Numbered from the stretch's first letter, positions 45,690-57,474 are shown. The stretch: DNA of 64,000 nt from Muscardinus avellanarius (GCA_963383645.1 OY726572.1:24621292-24685291); one strand, 5' to 3'. The notes: a model not told the origin generated them from the sequence alone. Numbers and translations: made by a program.

Positions 45690-45960
45690 CTCCAGATAAT
45701 GGAGAAGAACTTCAGTGGAGCCAGGGAAGAAGGGGGCAGGGGAGGAGGAAGTCAAAGTTCATTCATGGAAAAGCTATCACGGACTATGTGTATACAAGTG
45801 AATATACCATTGTCAATCTCGGCACTTGGTATTGGGAGAGAGAGAAATGGGGACGGGGGGCGCCAAGTACTGTGTGCATGTATGCTGTTGTCTACATGAT
45901 TTACATTATGATGTAAAACTACAATGCACCAATAAAATAAAAAAGGAAGTTTAAAAATTA
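45690..45960 (+). mobile_element. Truncated L1 3' end, squirrel-like, plus strand
   Basis: A G-rich stretch (GGGGGCAGGGGAGGAGGAAG) followed by TTACATTATGATGTAAAACT and CTACAATGCACCAATAAAA then A-rich sequence. The phrase AATGCACCAATAAA is what I recall as the end of sciurid L1 elements. A scrap of the same end occurs at 21785-21836. Confidence 0.6.
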
Positions 45961-46782
45961 AAAGCAAAATTCTTTTTATAAAAAAAATAAAGTTAACTCT
46001 TTCATGCATCTGTGGATTGAAAAGAAGTCCTTGGTTGTGCAAATGTGAAAAGCAGGAATATGGTTGAATTCCTCAGTCTCCTTGCACTGTCTTTCTTCCC
46101 CTCTCTGCAACCTTCATCCTATCCCACTCCCCCGACTAAGACAGCTCTAGAGCCCTAGAGGAGAGGAAGGGAGCGGGAAGAAAGCCCTCCTTTCTTCCAG
46201 AAAACTAGCAAGAAGGAGAATAGAACTGAATAGTAACTAGAATAAAGGCTCCTTTTTAGGACCTCAGATTCCCAGTCATTTTTGCCTCCTCACTTTTTGT
46301 AATCATCTCAGGCTGGTGGTAGAGACCCTGTGGTAGACCTTAAGTCCTTGAGTGCATAAAATTGGCAGGACTGAAACCAGACAATGAATTATAGGCGCTG
46401 TGGTCAAGAAATTGGATGCCTAGTTGATCTGCTGTATGCATTCTACACAAGAGACCAGCAGATCATCCCAAAGCTGTGGGAGGTGATTACTTGAGCTTGG
46501 CATTTAAGATAAGGGTTAATCTACAAACCACAAGCTTCCTCTGATAGGCAGGTTGGAGCCAGGACCAACTCAGAACCAACCTGGGGTTGTGGGGCCAAGG
46601 GGTGAAGGACAAGAAGGTGCTGCCAGTGATGTCCTGAGGTGCTTCCTCTGGAGGAGTGCTCTATAGGAACCCAATTTCCAAGCCACTATCTGCTCTAGGA
46701 ATAAACTGTATTAAAATGTGCATCCTGGTGTCATGCATCCACCATTACAATATCACATAGTATCCATTTATCAAATGCATTG
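45961..46782. other. Intergenic sequence, nothing recognised
   Basis: Unique DNA with a CpG-poor, GC-moderate profile; no gene or named repeat is seen. Confidence 0.45.
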
Positions 46783-46959
46783 AATAGTAAGATGTGGTAG
46801 CACACACCTATAATCCCAGTACTTGGGAGGCTGAGACAGAAAGGTCATAGGTTTGAGGACAGCCTCAGCAAATAGTGAGACTCTCATCAACTTACCAAGA
46901 CCCTGTTTCAAAATAAGAATAAAATGGGGCCCTGAGTTTAATCCTAAGTATTACCAAAT
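46783..46959 (+). mobile_element. Old, shortened B1-dID SINE, plus strand
   Basis: AGATGTGGTAGCACACACCT, GACCCTGTTTCAAAATAAG and a partial ID arm. A duplicate ATCAAATGCATTG / ATCAAAATGCCTT lies at 46770-46782 and 46960-46972. Confidence 0.85.
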
Positions 46960-46972
46960 ATCAAAATGCCTT

Positions 46973-47195
46973 CACATGAGAGTGAATCCTAATGTTAATT
47001 TGGACTTCAGTTGATCATAGGGTTTCAACATTGGTTCATCAATTATAACAAATATTAATGTACCATACTAATGTGAGGTATTAGTAACAGGAGGCCCTAG
47101 AAGGGAGGGGTCATATGGAAGCAATCTGTACTTTCTTCTCAATTCTCTGTAAATTTAACATTTCTCTAAAACAAATCAATTAAAATTAAAAAGTA
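46973..47195 (+). mobile_element. L1M 3' end, plus strand
   Basis: AATATTAATGTACCATACTA, GGAAGCAATCTGTACTTTCT, TCTCAATTCTCTGTAAATTT and TTTCTCTAAAACAAATCAAT match the terminal L1M 3' UTR. Confidence 0.6.
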
Positions 47196-48094
47196 CACGT
47201 TGGGTCCTCTCTGAGACGCCACCACGTGCACTGAATAGATGCTCTCAGACAGTAGAGGCAGAGCAAAGAGCAAACTCTGAGGGGAGAGGACGTTGAGAAA
47301 AGGTTTGGGCATGGTCAATCCCGAAAACGTGCGGGCCACACAGGTAGCCACACCTTCTAGATGAGGGGAGAGGAGAGTCTAGAATTCAGTCTGCAAACAC
47401 ATGATGGCTGTCATCAAGCTAGAAACCCAAATATGGATCGGCGTTTTCTCTTGGGTAGCTGTGAGGAGTTGGAGGGACCACGCTCACTCCTCCATCCTTT
47501 TTCATAAGCATGTAATCTGGGCAACTGATTGCAATTAGAACAGAGGATGCAAAGACTGTCCACCTCCTGCAGCCGGGTATGTCACAGATCCTTTCTGCTG
47601 GAGGAACGCTGCAGTCCGTGTGGTTGAGTGGGAGGCTCTGATTCATCGCCCTTGGGGCTGGAGTGTTTGCCTTTGCTTTGGTCAGTGGCTGGGTTTCCTG
47701 TCCATATTAGGCAGGGAGGAGGAGCCCCTCCAGGGCTGGCTAAGCCATCAGTGGGTGAACCATTTGCACCTGCCACATCATTTGTTGATGACTTCAATCA
47801 GCAAAGTCAGCCAAGAGAAAAGAGGGAATGTGTGGGCAAACATTGAATCACCTTACATAGCTGTCCTCTGAGCACACACGGATGCCCGCTCTGCATCCTG
47901 AGTAGCTTCTGTGCCTGGTTCCCACGCAAACTTCCTCCTCAGCACCTTCCTTCCCTCTCCCACTGTCTAAGCATCCAAGCCCTGGTGCTTGGTACAGCGG
48001 GAAGTCCAAGACTTCATTCAGCTGTAAGGGTCTACCCAGTGTCAGGGCTCAGAGTTTAGAGCAGTGGGGATGGGAAGAAAACTGAGACCTCACT
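47196..48094. other. Intergenic sequence, nothing recognised
   Basis: Unique GC-moderate DNA; several overlapping short frames on both strands at 47419-47871 look like chance. Confidence 0.45.
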
Positions 48095-48200
48095 ATGTAG
48101 AGCCAGAAGACCTGAGTTCAGATCTTACTGGCCCAGCGTACCTCGTCTTTCTGAGTTTGCATTTCCACCTCCGTAAAATGATGATAATATTACCATGGAA
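48095..48200 (+). mobile_element. MIR, plus strand
   Basis: GAAGACCTGAGTTCAGATCT, TTCTGAGTTTGCATTTCCAC and CCGTAAAATGATGATAATAT follow the MIR core. Confidence 0.65.
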
Positions 48201-48235
48201 GTTTTTTGACAACTGACATGATGTGTTTTGTTTTA

Positions 48236-48453
48236 TTATATTTTTTCCACGTGTGTGTGGTACTGGTGATTGAACTCGGGGTCATTTTATGTTTGGGATA
48301 CATCGCCAGCCCTATTTTTATTTTTATTTTGAAATAGGGTCTCCCTAGGTTGCCGAGAGTCTCCTTAGGTCGGAAAGGCTGGTCTCGAACTGGCAAACTT
48401 CTCGTCTCAGCCTCCCAAGTATTGGGATTATAGGCATAAACCACCATGCACGG
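48236..48453 (-). mobile_element. Older B1-dID SINE, minus strand
   Basis: GTACTGGTGATTGAACTCGG, ATACATCGCCAGCCCTATTT, TTTTGAAATAGGGTCTCCC and GGCATAAACCACCATGCACG are a reverse dimer with a GTGTTTT duplicate on both sides. Confidence 0.87.
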
Positions 48454-48474
48454 TGTGTTTTAAAAGAGCCTAGC

Positions 48475-48722
48475 ACATACTAGAAGCTAACATTCTGGAA
48501 TATTTACATGTTATCAGGTACTTTTCTAAGAAGCCCTTTATAGGTTATTAGCTCATTTAATCTTTATAATAGCCCACAGCAACCCTAAGGTACAATTTTA
48601 TCTTTATGTTAAAGGTGAAGAAACTGAGATACAATGAGTTGCTCAAGGCTCACCCAGAGCCAGAAAGTAAGTGGTGATACTAGAATCTTCCCCCATTCAA
48701 AGTGCCACTTCAAGATCCCACC
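48475..48722 (-). mobile_element. MIR, minus strand, nearly full length
   Basis: CATGTTATCAGGTACTTTTC, CTCATTTAATCTTTATAATA, GGTGAAGAAACTGAGATACA and AGTAAGTGGTGATACTAGAA are the reverse MIR in order. Confidence 0.8.
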
Positions 48723-48730
48723 CACTACAT

Positions 48731-48893
48731 CGGTGCTTCTCAAAGGGTGGTCTCTGGCCAGCAGTGACGCATCTTCTCTGAGCCTACTCCAGAGCTACGA
48801 CCCGGAGACTCCCTGGGATGGGCAGCAACGAACCAGTTTGATGAGCCTTCTGGGGATGCTGAGTCAAATTTGAGAACCACTGGTCAACACTTT
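48731..48893 (+). mobile_element. MER5A hAT MITE, plus strand
   Basis: GGTGCTTCTCAAAGGGTGGT at the left and AAATTTGAGAACCACTGG at the right are the inverted ends, about 163 bases apart, as in MER5A. Confidence 0.75.
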
Positions 48894-51254
48894 TCATTTG
48901 CTTCCTTAGCAGAGGTTATCTGAAGCAGTTAGACTCCTTTTTTTTTTTTTTTTTTTTTTTTTTTTGCCTTACCCACTAGGCAGCAGAGTCGCCCTGTGTG
49001 TATCATCTAAGCTTAGTAGTTTTTTCAACCCCATTCCAGAAAACATATGGCCTCCTGTACAGGCCACACAGCTAGTGATATCTGACTACATGTCCCCCAC
49101 TCTCAGTGGGCTGTCACTCATTCCAGTCCCATCCCTCCCCACTCCAGCCTCCCAGCAGGACTCTGAGCCCCACTGGCAGGCCCGGTGCGCCAGTCCACAA
49201 CTGAGGCCAGTCCTGCTGTTGTCCCTGACACAAAGGCTCAGGGGCTCAGTCCCAAGTCATTTCTTTCAGGAATGCTCTGTGGTGCTTTGGGACAAACCCC
49301 AGGGACATTCCCTCAGCTCATATGAGCAAGACCTCATTTGCATCCAGCTCCTGACATGGAGACCCAGCTTTGCGGGCCCTTGGTTTAGACCATCTGGTGA
49401 TCTCCCCAGCCCCTTAGTGCCGTGAGCTTGGCTCCTCAGGCCACTCTGGAGCCGCAGGCCCTAGCAGAGTCCCTATGTCCCCTTTCAGGCCTCACCTCTC
49501 TTCCCAGTCTCTCTCTGGTCACCAGGCCCCATCGCTCTTCACAGTCAACCTTGTGCCACTTTACCCCTGCCCTTGACTCTCACCAATTCTCCATTAGTGC
49601 CTGAGACCTGCCTCAAAGCCATCTTCACCTGAGCCTCCTTTCTGCCTGCTAGAAAAAAGCTTTGGCCCTGGAGACAAGGCATGTTTCCTCTGGGCTCTGA
49701 AGAGGCCATCACGTCATCAGCCAAACGTGACAGGCTTCATAGACTGGAAAGAGACAGGAGCTGCCTTCTGCCCCGGGAACCCCAGCCCACCTCCTCCTGC
49801 AGCGCCCGAAGGAGTCTTAGCACCCAGGCCCTTCTCTTTTGTTCAACACACATCTGGCCCTGGCCCTCCCTCCTCCTATGGGACTTTCTTTAGGAGCCCC
49901 TGAGCTGGTAACTCTCATGTTCTCCAAGGGCCCAGAGTTGAGGCTCGGTCTGTAAGGTTAGAGGTCAAGCCTCCACAATGTGCCAAGGAGCTGTGAGCCC
50001 ACTGACCAACTCAGGATGAGATCTGTCAGCCGCATCGTGCAGCCTCTGGTAGAAATTTGGGCTTGTTTGTTTGTTTGTTTGTTACTTTTCATGGTGTTAA
50101 AGGGTAGGAGAGAGACTCTTAAATTCTACTCCTCTTAAGTTTCTGGAAACCAAGGCAAAGAAGGAAAGAGCTCTTCATGTGAATCCATGCAAGTCAGGAG
50201 TCCAGGCTCAGGGAGGTCCTAGCCCTCCACACACCCTGTTTCTTCCCAGTCTTGTCGCTGAAGCTGTCCAGTGAGGCCAGCCTGCCTATGACTCGTGCAG
50301 CCTGGAGACAGGGTGGGATGGAGAAGTGTCTGGTCTCCAGATCCCAAAGACCTGAGCCAGAAGCCCTATTCAGTCCTTTCCTAGCTGTAGGGATAGGGTA
50401 AGTCACTTAAAAGAACCCTGGCCACAACACAATTATGTCAGCTATCTACATGGGAGAAACACCTGTTTTATGAAATTTGTTGAGAGGACTCAAGAGCTAC
50501 CTATGTACAATGACTAGGGACTGCGGTGGTACCTGGCATAAGTCATTGCTGTCCCCCCTCCCCACAGCTCTCTCCTGCTCGGTCAGTCACCTGCCCCTCT
50601 TGCTAGTATGTTACTGTTGTTTATATCACCTCTACCTACATCTGGGTTGATTCTAATCACTAGAGAAAAGGAGTGTGTGGGGGACTCACAGCAGAAATGG
50701 CCTCAAACCCAGTAATAGAACTTGAGCCATGTCAAAAAGACCCTTTTGTCTTTAAGAAAGGCTAAATGCCACCTTGACAGAGGATGTCCCAGGCAGACTG
50801 TGGACAAGATACACGGAAACCTGCTACTGCCAGGCTCCCTACTTCTTGGTATAGCATTCGAGGACCCAAAGATTGTCTCTACAGAGACCAGAGCCCGGTC
50901 CTGGGGTGACTAGTAAGCTGCCGCAGGAGGTGGCTCTCTGGGGACAGGGTTGAAATGGAAAATAATAAGCTCTAGGGACAGGGTAGGGCAATTTAGTCTC
51001 CAGAAGAATTACCTACTGGAATGGGAATGTTCTTACATTAAGACGTTGCTTTCTGCCAGTGCTCATAGTAAGGACCTGTAAACATTTCCTATATTAGCAA
51101 ATGAATAAAGTCTCCATTCCTCCTTCAAAATGTCCATTGAATTCATTACGTGCAGTTAGGAGACTCAGATAAGTTAATAATACAAAAGGACTTTGACAGC
51201 TCTTTGTGCTTTAAACTTGTGTACCAGTAGAAGTCAATTTCCTAGCTTTATAGT
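48894..51254. other. Intergenic sequence with a T28 run
   Basis: A poly(T) of about 28 bases (48938-48965) is not followed by a SINE body. It may be the tail of a severely truncated insertion. The rest is unique GC-moderate DNA with a (TTTG)n run near 50067. Frames at 48964-49425 and 49422-49604 show no known protein. Confidence 0.45.
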
Positions 51255-51476
51255 TCTCTGAGTTTTAATATATACACAGATTGTTGTAATCATCACCACT
51301 AACAAGACAAAGAACAACTCCAATGCCACAAGAAGTTTCCTGATGCTACTCTTTTGCATTCAGACCCTCCCTTCATCCCAAAGCCTGGTCAACCGCTAAT
51401 CTATTTTCTGTCACTATAATTTTGCCTTCCAGAATGCAATATAAATAGTTATACAGTACGTAGCCTTTTGAGAATG

Positions 51477-51480
<4 letters not shown>

Positions 51481-51521
<41 letters not shown>

Positions 51522-51692
51522 GGGGATTGGACTTAGGGGTATTCTACCTCCGAGCTACACCCCCAGCTCTATTTTTATTGTTTATTTTGAAAGAGGGTCT
51601 CACTAAGTAGCAGAGGTTGGTCGCAAACCTGCAATCCTCCGGTCTCAGCCTCCCAAGTACTAGGATTACAAGTGTGTACCACCACGCCCGGC
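51481..51692 (-). mobile_element. B1-dID SINE with (TG)n tail, minus strand
   Basis: (TG)n at 51481-51517 replaces the tail; reverse ID arm (ACTGGGGATTGGACTTAGGG) and reverse B1 arm ending CACGCCCGGC follow. Duplicate TGAGAATGGCA / TGAGACTGGCA at 51469 and 51693. Confidence 0.93.
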
Positions 51693-52243
51693 TGAGACTG
51701 GCATTTTTCACTTAGCATCACACATTTGAAGTTCATTCAAGTTGTTGTGTATATCAAGAGTTCATTTCTCTTTATTGCAAAGTCATATCCCATTGTATGG
51801 TTGTATTACAGTCCATTTATCTATTCATTTAATGCGGGGCATTTGGCTTTTTTCAAAGTTTGGATATAATGAATAGTGCTGCTATACACATTGGTGTATA
51901 GGTTTTTGTGTTAACCTAAGTTTTCATTTCTGAAATATAAATATCTAGAGGTGGGATTGCTGTGTTGTATGGTAAATATATTTTTAACTTTTTAAGAAAT
52001 AACCCAACTATCTTCCCTAATGCCTATACCATTTTGCATCACCAGCAAACATAAAAGTTTCTGTTGGTTCAAATCTTTGCCAGCAACTGACATTATCAGT
52101 ATTTTTAGCCATCCTAATACATATATGATACATATGTGCTCAAGCATCTTTTCACATGTTCATTGTCTTATTTAGCAGAACCTATCTCTAAATCTTTTGT
52201 CCATTTAAAAATGTGATTCTTTCTGTTCTTACTGAGTTCTAAG

Positions 52244-52244
<1 letters not shown>

Positions 52245-52285
<41 letters not shown>

Positions 52286-52478
52286 GTGTGTGTGTGTGAT
52301 ACTGTGATACTGGGTTCCTGGAAACCCTTCTACCTCCGGGCTATACTCCCAGACCTATTTTATATTTTATTTGGAAACAGGGTTTCTTAAGCCAGCGCAG
52401 CTGGCTTTGAACCTGTGCGATCCTCCTGTCTCCGCCTCCCAAGTGCGGGGATTACAAGCGTGCGCCACCACACCCGGC
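52245..52478 (-). mobile_element. B1-dID SINE (GGTTCCTGGAAACCC subtype) with (TA)n(TG)n tail, minus strand
   Basis: (TA)n at 52245-52280 and (TG)n to 52298, then GGGTTCCTGGAAACCCTTCT, CTTAAGCCAGCGCAGCTGGC and an end CACACCCGGC. Confidence 0.92.
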
Positions 52479-52820
52479 AGGATTTTTTATATTCTATTTA
52501 TGTCTATTGTCTAATATGTGATCTGCAAATACTTTTTACTAATATTTTCTTCTCACTAAGATGTACTTCACAAGCATAAAAGTGTTTAATTTGGCCAAAA
52601 TCCAATTTATCAATTCTTTTTCTTTTAGTGATCATGCTTTGGATGCCATAGTTAAGAACTTTTTTCCTAACCTAAGAGCACAAAGACTTTTCTCCTGTTT
52701 TCTTCTAAGAGTTTTATAGTTGCATAAAACCATAGTTTATAGTTTTATAGTTATATTGTTATTTCACATCTGGTTTTATGATCTAAGTTCACTTTTGAAT
52801 AAGGTATGAGGTATAAGTTA

Positions 52821-53023
52821 TTTTTTTTTATTTTTTTTTTTTGGTGGTACCAGGGTTCCTGGAAGCCCTTCTACCTCCAGGCTACACTCCCAGACCTATT
52901 TTTATATATTTTTTGGAAACAGGGTCTCCTAAGCTATCGCGCGCAGCTGGCTTCGAACCTGTGTGATCCTCCTGTCTCTGCCTCCCAAGCGCGGGGATTA
53001 CAAGCGTGCGCCACCACTCCCGG
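52821..53023 (-). mobile_element. B1-dID SINE (GGTTCCTGG subtype), minus strand
   Basis: T-rich start, CAGGGTTCCTGGAAGCCCTT, then CTAAGCTATCGCGCGCAGCT and an end CACTCCCGGT. It interrupts the same L1. Confidence 0.92.
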
Positions 53024-53429
53024 TGAGGTTTATTGTTTTTATATAGGACACCTAGTGGCTATGGCACCATTAATTAAAAAGACTGTCCTTTCTTCCCTGA
53101 ATTGCCATCATATCGTTGTCAAACAGAAATCAACCATTTTTGTGTTAGTCTATATCTACGCAGTTGACCCATCTTTAGGTTAATGCCCCACTGTCATGAT
53201 TACTGTAGTTTTATGGTATCAGGTAGCATGAATATCCAACTTTGTTCTGTTTCAAATTTGCTTTGGCTTTAACTTCCCATATAAAATTTAGAATCCACTT
53301 GCTATATCTACAAAGAATCAGACTGTGGTTTTGGTTGGGGTTATGTTAAATCTATAGTTCCATTTATTGAGAGCCAGCACCTGAGCTCTGGTGAGTAATC
53401 TGTAAACATGCCCCGCTGGGACGGCTAAG

Positions 53430-53612
53430 TAATGCTCTAGCCTAGCATGGGTATGGGCGAGCCTCAGATCCTGGCCTAGCTCTGCTGCCAATAGCCAAGT
53501 GATCTTGAGAAGGTCACCTCCCCTCTCTGGCCCTCTATGTCCTCAACTGTAAAGTGAAAAGGTCACCTTTCACCTCAGATGTTCTGCGATTCCCAGTATA
53601 GCCTGCCAGGAA
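53430..53612 (+). mobile_element. MIR, plus strand
   Basis: GATCCTGGCCTAGCTCTGCT, GAGAAGGTCACCTCCCCTCT and GTCCTCAACTGTAAAGTGAA follow the MIR core. Confidence 0.75.
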
Positions 53613-53965
53613 TCCAAGCCACGTTATCATGTCTGCCGTAGAGCCGGTCTGATGAGATGTCCCAACAAGGCCACCATACCTGAGAAGTCAGCTGCAGAGC
53701 AAACAGCTCTCAGGATCCAGAGGCTCCAGGCAGCTGAACACTCTTCCTAGGGGCTTCACAGGCCATATGAGGAGACTTCCAATGACAGTCTGATTTATTG
53801 GCCTGTCTGTGACAGAGGCAGCAAGCATTAACCTCTGCTTCCCCCAGCCCAGGAAAGTCGAGTGAAAAGGAGCCTTTTGGGGAACATAGGGAAGAAGGGG
53901 TTCCTCCCCCATCCCACCCATCTCTGTGTATCCAGGTGAAGGGGAGAAAAGCCAGGTGGCCCTGC
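53613..53965. other. Intergenic sequence, nothing recognised
   Basis: Unique DNA between a MIR and an L1-like piece. Confidence 0.45.
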
Positions 53966-54190
53966 GGTACTATTTATAGTGCTCGACACTGGAGGCCACC
54001 CAAATGTCCAACAATCAGGGAATGCTTAAACAAAGCATGGGACAGTGGGCCCCTGGAATCCAGTGTAGCTGTTAACAATGACAAGTATGTGGATTATGCA
54101 CTGAAGTGTGTAGTAGATAAAATAATGTCAAATAAAAAATTTTGAGAATCAAATTGCATTTGAATACATTACAGTGATGCTGACACGTTT
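53966..54190 (+). mobile_element. L1/HAL1-like 3' fragment, plus strand
   Basis: GCCACCCAAATGTCCAACAA, TCAGGGAATGCTTAAACAAA and ATTATGCACTGAAGTGTGT follow the standard L1-type phrase AACCCAAATGTCCATCAA. Confidence 0.6.
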
Positions 54191-55763
54191 AGAGATCACA
54201 CTGACAGGATTTGAAAAGGGATGAGAAGTCGGGCAAACAATCCATGATTGATAGCATGGGCTCGATCAAGCAGCTGCTCACTCGAGGTCCTGTGCTAAGA
54301 GCTTTGTGGATTTGGAGGTGAATGCAGCTCGAGGCTCATCCTGGGGGCACATACCACAGAGCCGGGGATACTTTACAAACAGAAGATGATGCAGCCAGTT
54401 CTGGTGGAGTTCCATGATGATTTTGTGTCAAATTCCAGGGTGGAGCATCAAGAGTCTGGTCTGGAAAGGCTTTTGCAGTGTCCTGTCAGACATCTCAAGG
54501 ACATGGAGCAGGCGGTAAGGCATATAATAATGCAAAGCTGGGGACTAGCTGGCACCACATGGCTGCTCAGTTCCCAGCCCAGGAGGATGCTTGGACCCTG
54601 TGCTGGGCCTCCACATCGATGACTCCCTTCTTGAGGGTCCTGAGTCATGCCTTCTAAAGCTTCCCAGCCTTTAGCCCTCTGCCCCATGGAGCTCTTGGCT
54701 TTCCACCTTGGGAAGCCAGAGAAAAGTGAGTGGAGAGCTGCCAGGTCCACTGTCTGCTGGGAGAGCACCAGCCTGCCAGAGGTGCCCCCTTCCATGACTC
54801 ACAGAGGGGCTCTGGTACCCTGGATTCTAGGCCCAGCCCATTTGACTGGCCTCAGTGTGCACCTGTGTACAGGAAAACATTGCAGAATGCTTCATAGACC
54901 TCTCTACAATCATAATATGTCCGCTTTTTGGTTACTGATGAGGAAACAGAAACTCAGGGAACCTCCCGACTGACCGCACACCACCACTCTGGACACGGCA
55001 TAGACACAGGGCAGTCGGTTACTAAATGGGTTTCTCCAGGACCCGTCTCATGCTTGGAGCCAACACAGCCCCAGCCTAGCCTTTGGATAAAGGAAGGGGT
55101 TGGGGCAAAGACCCTGAACACATCTGAGTGACTATCACGGGCCCAGGAAATCCTACAGAACTCAGGCTGGGCTCTCTTGATTCTGAGAGATCAGGGGGGT
55201 CCTCGGGTGGGAGGACGAGGAGCCTGGTTCACTGTGTCATAATTACATCACCTCTTTGTTGATAATTAATTAGTTAATTACCGTGGGAGAGACAGAGCCT
55301 GCGCAGAAACGCCAACTCTAGGCTGGAAACAGCACTTAAGCCATGAGTAACCCTCATTAGCTCTGATAACAGGCCTTCTCTGCTGGGAGTGGGGTTTGGG
55401 GAGCGGAACACCCAGGAGGCCCTTGATTCCCAGGGCAACTGGGTACTGGCCAGTTTCTAAGGTCGGAAGGCAAGAGAACAGGCCTCAGTGTCCCCAAAGT
55501 ATTGGCCCTGTCCCTACAAGGGCTGGGCTGGAAGAGTAGGGAAGGGGGTCTTAGTGACACCTTGATTGGTTAGGGATTTTAGTTGCCCATTCTTCCCCAG
55601 CCTGCACTGAAGGAGGGTCCTGCTGGCTTCCTACCTTCCTAAGAGGGGGCCGCCGCATACGCCTGGCATTTCCTGACTGCTACTTTAAAACAGACCCTAG
55701 AACCTCAAGAGTGTCCCATTCAAAACATTCTATCATCTTTAAACTTCTTTGGGTGACTGGAAG
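54191..55763. other. Intergenic sequence with a MIR and a candidate element
   Basis: A reverse MIR core lies at about 54890-54985 (TACTGATGAGGAAACAGAAA). The TAAT-rich candidate at 55190-55400 is listed separately. Frames at 54386-54622 and 54647-54973 have no recognised homologue. Confidence 0.45.
55190..55400. promoter_or_regulatory. Candidate homeodomain-rich enhancer
   Basis: Within GC-moderate unique DNA lies a compact AT block at 55238-55281 with TCATAATTACATCA, then GATAATTAATTAGTTAATTA, giving several overlapping TAATTA/TTAATTA sites, plus CTTTGTTGATAA. GCACTTAAGCCATGAGTAA and CTCTGATAAC follow. A dense TAAT cluster inside otherwise mixed-composition sequence is more telling than in AT-rich DNA. 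Confidence 0.35.
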
Positions 55764-55945
55764 AATGGCTGGTACTCACAGGGAATCTACGAGGTACTTG
55801 GGATCCTGAGACAGGGAGATCGTGGGTTCAAGGCCAGCCTCAACAACTTCGCAGGACCCTGTTTCAAAATAAAAACTAAAATAGGGTGGAGGAGTGTAGC
55901 TCAGAGATAGAATGCCTCTGGGTTCCACCTCTAATACCAAGAAAA
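55764..55945 (+). mobile_element. Older B1-dID SINE, plus strand
   Basis: GATCGTGGGTTCAAGGCCAG, GACCCTGTTTCAAAATAAAA, GTGTAGCTCAGAGATAGAAT and GTTCCACCTCTAATACCAAG are a decayed dimer. Confidence 0.87.
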
Positions 55946-56369
55946 TAATTTATGAGGCTAAGAACTCAGCCACTTCCTTTGGTCTTTAGGGCATAGTTAT
56001 CTATAAAGCAGAAATGATCCCACTCCAGTCTTGAGCATGGCTGTCTGTGCCCACACTTGCCCACATCCTAAAGAGAGCTGACATTCTTCTCTCCGCACAC
56101 CCTCCCCGCCACTGCCTTGCTCCAAGGCCCGCCGGCAGTCTGAAGGATAGGCAACCACATACTTTATCATCCAACCCAAGGAGCTTTGAACAGTGCAAGG
56201 AGATGGTGTTATTAATCATTTCATAGGGCAAAAGGCATAAACCATGACTGTCCCTGACAAACTGGGATGTAGGGTCACCTTTCCTAAGGAGGAAGTCCAC
56301 CCCGCAGCTTACCATGCACAGGGCTCCTTAATGATAAGAGGCTGCCAGCACCTCGGCATCAGCTCTGGA
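55946..56369. other. Intergenic sequence, nothing recognised
   Basis: Unique GC-moderate DNA; no repeat or exon is named. Confidence 0.45.
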
Positions 56370-56790
56370 TACATCGCCCCTGCCCTTCCCCTTCCAGGCC
56401 CCAGACTGGTTTCAGTCTCCAGCTGCCCTTCCACCTGGGCACCACTGAATATACTGTTCCCTCTGCTTGCCAGTATCTCCTGCCATACTCCCACCCTGCC
56501 CCTTCACAGCAAATTCCAGCTCACCCAGTAGCTACTGGTGTGAATAGCACTTCTTCCCCAAAGCATTTCTCAGCCTCCCCCGTGACCCCCAGTCCAGGTG
56601 AAGTGCTCCTCTTAATTCATCCGGGGCTCCCTTGTCACCAGTTACCCAGTACTTCCTCCCTCTATTGAAGTGCTGACCTGATGCCTTGGGAATCCACAGC
56701 TCAGTAGCTCCCTGAGCACCACAGACTCACCATCTTGCCTTCCCAGAGCCCCAGGCCCGGCAGCTGCTTGCAGAAAGAATGAATGACCCT
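56370..56790 (+). mobile_element. L2 3' end, plus strand
   Basis: ACTGTTCCCTCTGCTTGCCA, GTATCTCCTGCCATACTCC, GTCCAGGTGAAGTGCTCCTC and the ending AGAAAGAATGAATGACC follow the L2 3' region. Confidence 0.65.
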
Positions 56791-57474
56791 CTCAGAACTT
56801 GTGCCCGAGAACGTGTGTGCCTCCTTCTCACTAAGGTGGAGTATTTTCATTCAACAAGTGGCAAAAACTCCATCTAACTTAAGCTAAAGTGGTAATATTC
56901 TCATTAGAGACTTGAAGTACTAGTCACCAATTTGGAAATCACCCTCCACATAAATGGCTGCATACTTCACTTAAAATTGATTCTGGTCTGGTTGCAGGCC
57001 ACAGTGGATAATTTTGACATGAATGCATTTATCACTGTATGAACTCTCTAGTCCCTGGGAATCCAAAGAAATTTGGAAAATTTTATGTTTTAGAACTCTG
57101 ACCTTTCATCTCAAGAATAATAACTACACTTTGGTGCTATTTATAGATTGCTAACTGTTTTTGTGTGTATTAACTTATTTGTCCTCAGGGCAACTGGATG
57201 AAGGAAGGAAGGAAGGTAAATGAGGAGCCTTGAGACCTGAGGACGGTGAAGGAGCTTGCTCAAGCCCTGGGCCAGAACATGGCAGAGCCTCGGATCCCAT
57301 CTAGGAGGGCTGACTCAGGCCCAGAGCTCCAGGGCTTTCCCCACCGCACATCCTTGTCAGCCTAGATCATGGAACCAGGGCCTATCATTCTTCCCAGCCA
57401 CAGAAGGCTGGCTGGTGAGCTGGCATCATCAGGCATGGTGTTTATATAAAAATTACTGGCCCATCAGATCACTC
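56791..57474. other. Intergenic sequence with a weak MIR
   Basis: Mostly unique. A reverse MIR-like stretch lies at about 57130-57310 (GTGTGTATTAACTTATTTGT, GCTTGCTCAAGCCCTGGG) with a small (GGAA)n at 57200. Confidence 0.45.

Larger units (their letters stand above)
51255..53372 (-). mobile_element. L1 3' half, minus strand, split by three SINEs
   Basis: Reverse L1 text runs through the block: TTTTTCACTTAGCATCACAC, CCCATTGTATGGTTGTATTA, ATCTAGAGGTGGGATTGCTG, AAATCCAATTTATCAATTCT, TTTCTCCTGTTTTCTTCTAA and AATTGCCATCATATCGTTGT. About 2.1 kb including SINEs at 51481, 52250 and 52821. Frames are broken. Confidence 0.85.
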
